The notes under the pieces were generated by a model that saw only the letters and a program-made list of their open reading frames with translations, ran no database searches and had not been told where the DNA came from. DNA of 6,504 bases, taken from positions 1-6,504 of the forward strand of contig CANGMY010000086.1 in the NCBI GenBank assembly GCA_947455015.1, read 5' to 3'. This DNA comes from Microthrixaceae bacterium (GTDB lineage: Bacteria > Actinomycetota > Acidimicrobiia > Acidimicrobiales > Acidimicrobilacustridaceae). The position numbers and the translations under genes were made by a program. Below, in pieces: positions 5,692-6,504 of the stretch; position 1 is the stretch's first letter, and every line of letters starts with the position of its first letter.

Positions 5692-6504
5692 TCAGCCTCC
5701 GAGCCCGTTCACGATCGCGATGGTGTGAGAAACCGCACCGTCGGTGACCTTGAAGATGATGTTGGGCATGAAACCAAGCACAACGATGAGGATGAGCATC
5801 GGGGTCCACGCCAACCATTCGGTGAACGTGACGTCGTGCAAGTGCGGATCGTCTTCGAATTCCTTCGACGGAACACCGAAGCCGACACGCTGATACATCC
5901 AGAGCAGGTAGGCGGCGGCGAGAACCGTGCCCACTGCAGCGATGACCATAAGCACACGGAAGAACGCAACGTTCAGACCAACACCTGGGTCGTAGGCCGA
6001 CAAGATCGCAGGGAACTCTCCCCAGAATCCAGCAAGACCAGGAAGCCCAAGCGACGCCATGACGGCGAAGCCGAGGATCCAACCCATATGCGGCATCGAC
6101 TTGAGCATGCCGCCCAGTCGTGAGATGTCGAGGGTGTGGTAGCGGTCCTTGGTCGAACCAGCGACGAAGAAGAGCATGCCGGTGATGAGACCGTGCGCCA
6201 CCATTCCGAAAATTGCGGCCTGGAAACCAAAGGTGGTGAGCGTGGCAATACCGAGCATCACGAAGCCCATATGCGAAACCGAGGAGAACGCAATGAGGCG
6301 CTTCATGTCGGTCTGCGCCAAACAGCACAGCGCGCCGTAGATAATGCCGATCACCGCGAGCAGACCGATGAACGGTGCCCACTTTTCTGCGGCGCCCGGA
6401 AGAATCGGAATGGCGATGCGGATGAAGCCGTAGGTACCGAGCTTCAGGAGAACCGCAGCAAGGATGACCGAACCAACAGTCGGCGCCTGAGTATGTGCAT
6501 CAGG
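5692..6504 (-). CDS. nuoM: NADH-quinone oxidoreductase subunit M, C-terminal part, cut by window edge
   Basis: NuoM is an antiporter-like proton-pumping subunit of complex I in the cytoplasmic membrane. The last 270 residues are visible; the open frame runs to the window edge, so the GTG at 6354 is an internal valine and not a start. The fragment opens with P-D-A-H-T-Q-A-P-T, directly after the expected H-x-W-L of the family. It continues with G-S-V-I-L-A-A-V-L-L-K (K21 of the fragment, E. coli K265 by my alignment). The strongly conserved AQTDMKRLIAFSSVSHMGFV follows at about 63-82. GFWGEF at about 160-164 carries the essential late glutamate (E. coli E407). The gene ends 4 nt before nuoN. 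Expected upstream neighbours such as nuoL lie outside the window. Confidence 0.96.
   Translation of the reverse strand, partial: PDAHTQAPTVGSVILAAVLLKLGTYGFIRIAIPILPGAAEKWAPFIGLLAVIGIIYGALCCLAQTDMKRLIAFSSVSHMGFVMLGIATLTTFGFQAAIFGMVAHGLITGMLFFVAGSTKDRYHTLDISRLGGMLKSMPHMGWILGFAVMASLGLPGLAGFWGEFPAILSAYDPGVGLNVAFFRVLMVIAAVGTVLAAAYLLWMYQRVGFGVPSKEFEDDPHLHDVTFTEWLAWTPMLILIVVLGFMPNIIFKVTDGAVSHTIAIVNGLGG
5696..5700 (-). promoter_or_regulatory. Ribosome binding site that fixes the TTG start of nuoN
   Basis: GGAGG on the minus strand, inside the last codons of nuoM, lies 8 nt before the TTG at 5687. A full-strength site at ideal distance is the main reason to accept the rare TTG start. Confidence 0.7.

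Noticed and set aside
5669..6382. Minus-strand open frame of 237 codons overlapping nuoM and the start of nuoN
   Set aside because: It is another frame of nuoM; its Arg/His/Cys-rich translation has no family match, while the nuoM frame carries all conserved residues.

Overview
This window looks like chromosomal DNA from a moderately G+C-rich actinobacterium. The style of the NuoM/NuoN, MidA and acetyl-CoA synthetase proteins, the GTG and TTG starts and the apparently leaderless genes all point that way. Acidimicrobiia (Ilumatobacter/Microthrix-like) is my best guess, from protein style only. There are no rRNA, tRNA, CRISPR or mobile-element signals.

Layout. Positions 1-316 (minus) hold the first 105 codons of an acetyl-CoA synthetase, cut off by the window edge. 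Positions 455-1576 (minus) encode a membrane-anchored protein of unknown function with a probable NTF2/SnoaL-like C-terminal domain. Diverging from it across only 24 bp is a short PadR-family regulator (1601-1957, plus). That gene overlaps by one base a polytopic membrane protein (1957-3009, plus) with a soluble N-terminal 'permease-prefix-like' segment. Converging on it is a minus-strand respiratory cluster: the 3' part of nuoM (5692 to the window end), nuoN (4176-5687), and a MidA/NDUFAF7-type methyltransferase (3069-4169) starting 6 bp after the nuoN stop.

How the genes fit together. nuoM and nuoN encode proton-pumping membrane subunits of respiratory complex I. The family of the third gene includes a mitochondrial complex I assembly methyltransferase, so the cluster reads as 'pump plus assembly factor'. 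acs feeds acetate into central metabolism and is probably an independent unit.

The most unusual part is the three-gene accessory block (455-3009). Its two divergent transcripts appear to share one perfectly palindromic -10 element, ACTATAGT, at the exact centre of the 24-bp gap. Both GTG start codons lie at the same distance from it, with no room for a ribosome-binding site and an in-frame TAG generated by the palindrome on each side. This suggests a symmetric, bidirectional, doubly leaderless promoter, possibly autoregulated by the PadR protein and controlling two membrane proteins of unknown function.
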